Made by a program: the position numbers and the translations under genes
Shown here: one piece after another, positions 63,465 through 64,000 of the stretch
Position numbering within the stretch: position 1 is the stretch's first letter
Layout of the letters: each line of letters opens with the position of its first letter
Assembly: GCA_021166835.1 (NCBI GenBank)
Contig: JAJPEN010000070.1
Location: forward strand, 1-64,000
DNA: 64,000 nt
Direction: 5' to 3'
Source: Burkholderiaceae bacterium
Lineage (GTDB): Bacteria; Pseudomonadota; Gammaproteobacteria; Burkholderiales; Burkholderiaceae
Notes under the pieces: generated by a model
What the model was told of the DNA's origin: nothing
What the model saw: only the letters and a program-made list of their open reading frames with translations
The model's database searches: none

Positions 63465-64000
63465 CGAACACCGCAACGGACACCGTCCTCGTCCTGCTCG
63501 TCGACGACGAGCCGGGCGTGACGGATGCGCTCGCGTGGCTGCTCGAATCCGTGCGGATCCCGTCGCGCGCTTTCGCTTCGGCGCGCGACTTCCTTCGTGC
63601 GCTCGACGAGATCGACGGCCCGGTGTGCGCGGTGCTCGATTTGCGCATGCCGGAGATGAGCGGACTGGAGCTGCAGCAACGGCTGATCGAGGCGGGACAC
63701 GACGTCCCGGTCATGTTCCTGAGCGCGCACGGCGACGTCCCCGCCGCCGTGAACGCGATGCAGGCCGGCGCGGTCGACTTCCTGCAGAAGCCGTTGAATC
63801 CACAGGCGTTCCTCACCAGCGTGAACCGGATCATCCGCCTCGCGCGCGAACGATACGCGAGGCGCGAACACGAACGCGAACTGCAGCGCGAGCTGCGCAG
63901 CCTTTCGTCGCGCGAGATCGACGTGCTCGAAGGCCTGCGTCGAGGCCACACGAGCAAGGAGATCGCGCGCGCGCTTGAAATCAGTCCCAAGACAGTCGAC
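63461..64000 (+). CDS. FixJ/NarL-type response regulator, truncated by the window end
   Basis: The first 180 codons are present. The receiver domain has VLLVDDEPGV, phospho-acceptor Asp in CAVLDLRMPEMSGLEL, MFLSAHGD and VDFLQKPLN. The LuxR-type DNA-binding helix-turn-helix begins at LSSREIDVLEGLRRGHTSKEIARAL and is cut at ISPKTVD. Typical family length is about 200-215 residues, so some 25-35 are missing outside the window. ATGA overlap with the kinase indicates a coupled pair. The likely target is the adjacent apc-like operon. Confidence 0.92.
   Translation, partial: MTNTATDTVLVLLVDDEPGVTDALAWLLESVRIPSRAFASARDFLRALDEIDGPVCAVLDLRMPEMSGLELQQRLIEAGHDVPVMFLSAHGDVPAAVNAMQAGAVDFLQKPLNPQAFLTSVNRIIRLARERYARREHERELQRELRSLSSREIDVLEGLRRGHTSKEIARALEISPKTVD

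Noticed and set aside
1..64000. CRISPR arrays, tRNA or rRNA genes, intact transposons
   Set aside because: I looked for regularly spaced repeats, cloverleaf-like sequences and transposase motifs and saw none; a covariance-model search would settle the RNA genes.

Overview
The window reads as one contiguous stretch of a high-GC betaproteobacterial chromosome. It is probably Burkholderiales-like: dense GC-rich coding, many TRAP and Liv-type transporters, CaiB-type CoA transferases, and frequent GTG/TTG starts next to strong GAGG ribosome sites. The taxonomic call is inference. I saw no rRNA, tRNA, CRISPR array, intact insertion sequence or phage genes. The only clear decayed gene is a hipA-type kinase remnant at 6296-6730.

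Four catabolic blocks dominate, all on the minus strand. (A) 6222-184: an acyl-CoA ligase, a crotonase, a TRAP transporter (DctP/Q/M) and a TetR regulator, a uptake-and-activation module for an unknown organic acid. (B) 23175-6735: sixteen closely packed genes. They are a complete branched-chain-type ABC transporter (livHMGFK), an IclR regulator, a three-subunit molybdopterin/Fe-S/NrfD oxidoreductase, a CaiB CoA transferase, a LeuCD-like hydro-lyase, an isochorismatase-fold amidase, two PuuE/cyclic-imidase-like polysaccharide-deacetylase-fold hydrolases and an HMG-CoA-lyase-like aldolase. I infer a pathway that opens a cyclic imide or related N-heterocycle, removes ammonia, hydrates the unsaturated diacid, loads it on CoA and cleaves it to central metabolites. 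This is the best candidate for an undescribed system. (C) 32770-23465: a second TetR, TRAP, ligase and crotonase module, extended by a DUF169 protein and a BisC/TorA-type molybdoenzyme. Its regulator gene and its transporter gene carry matching twin CGATCG sites. (D) 61608-50964: five genes whose order and sizes match the acetophenone carboxylase apcABCDE, followed by an aryl-CoA-ligase-like gene, a CobW metal chaperone and a DUF488 gene. A divergent sensor kinase and response regulator pair (61791-64000, the regulator cut by the window edge) probably controls it.

Between C and D lies a mixed region. It holds a PaiB-like flavin protein, a TetR-led P-type cation ATPase with a previously unmarked 55-residue membrane protein behind it, a multi-PAS protein with a degenerate histidine kinase core and an intact receiver domain, a membrane PAS-GGDEF-EAL protein, a methyl-accepting chemotaxis protein, glyoxalase II, an FtsH paralogue, a pirin and a lysoplasmalogenase-like membrane protein. 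Together the window suggests a free-living, metabolically versatile organism that senses and consumes unusual acids, aryl ketones and N-containing ring compounds.
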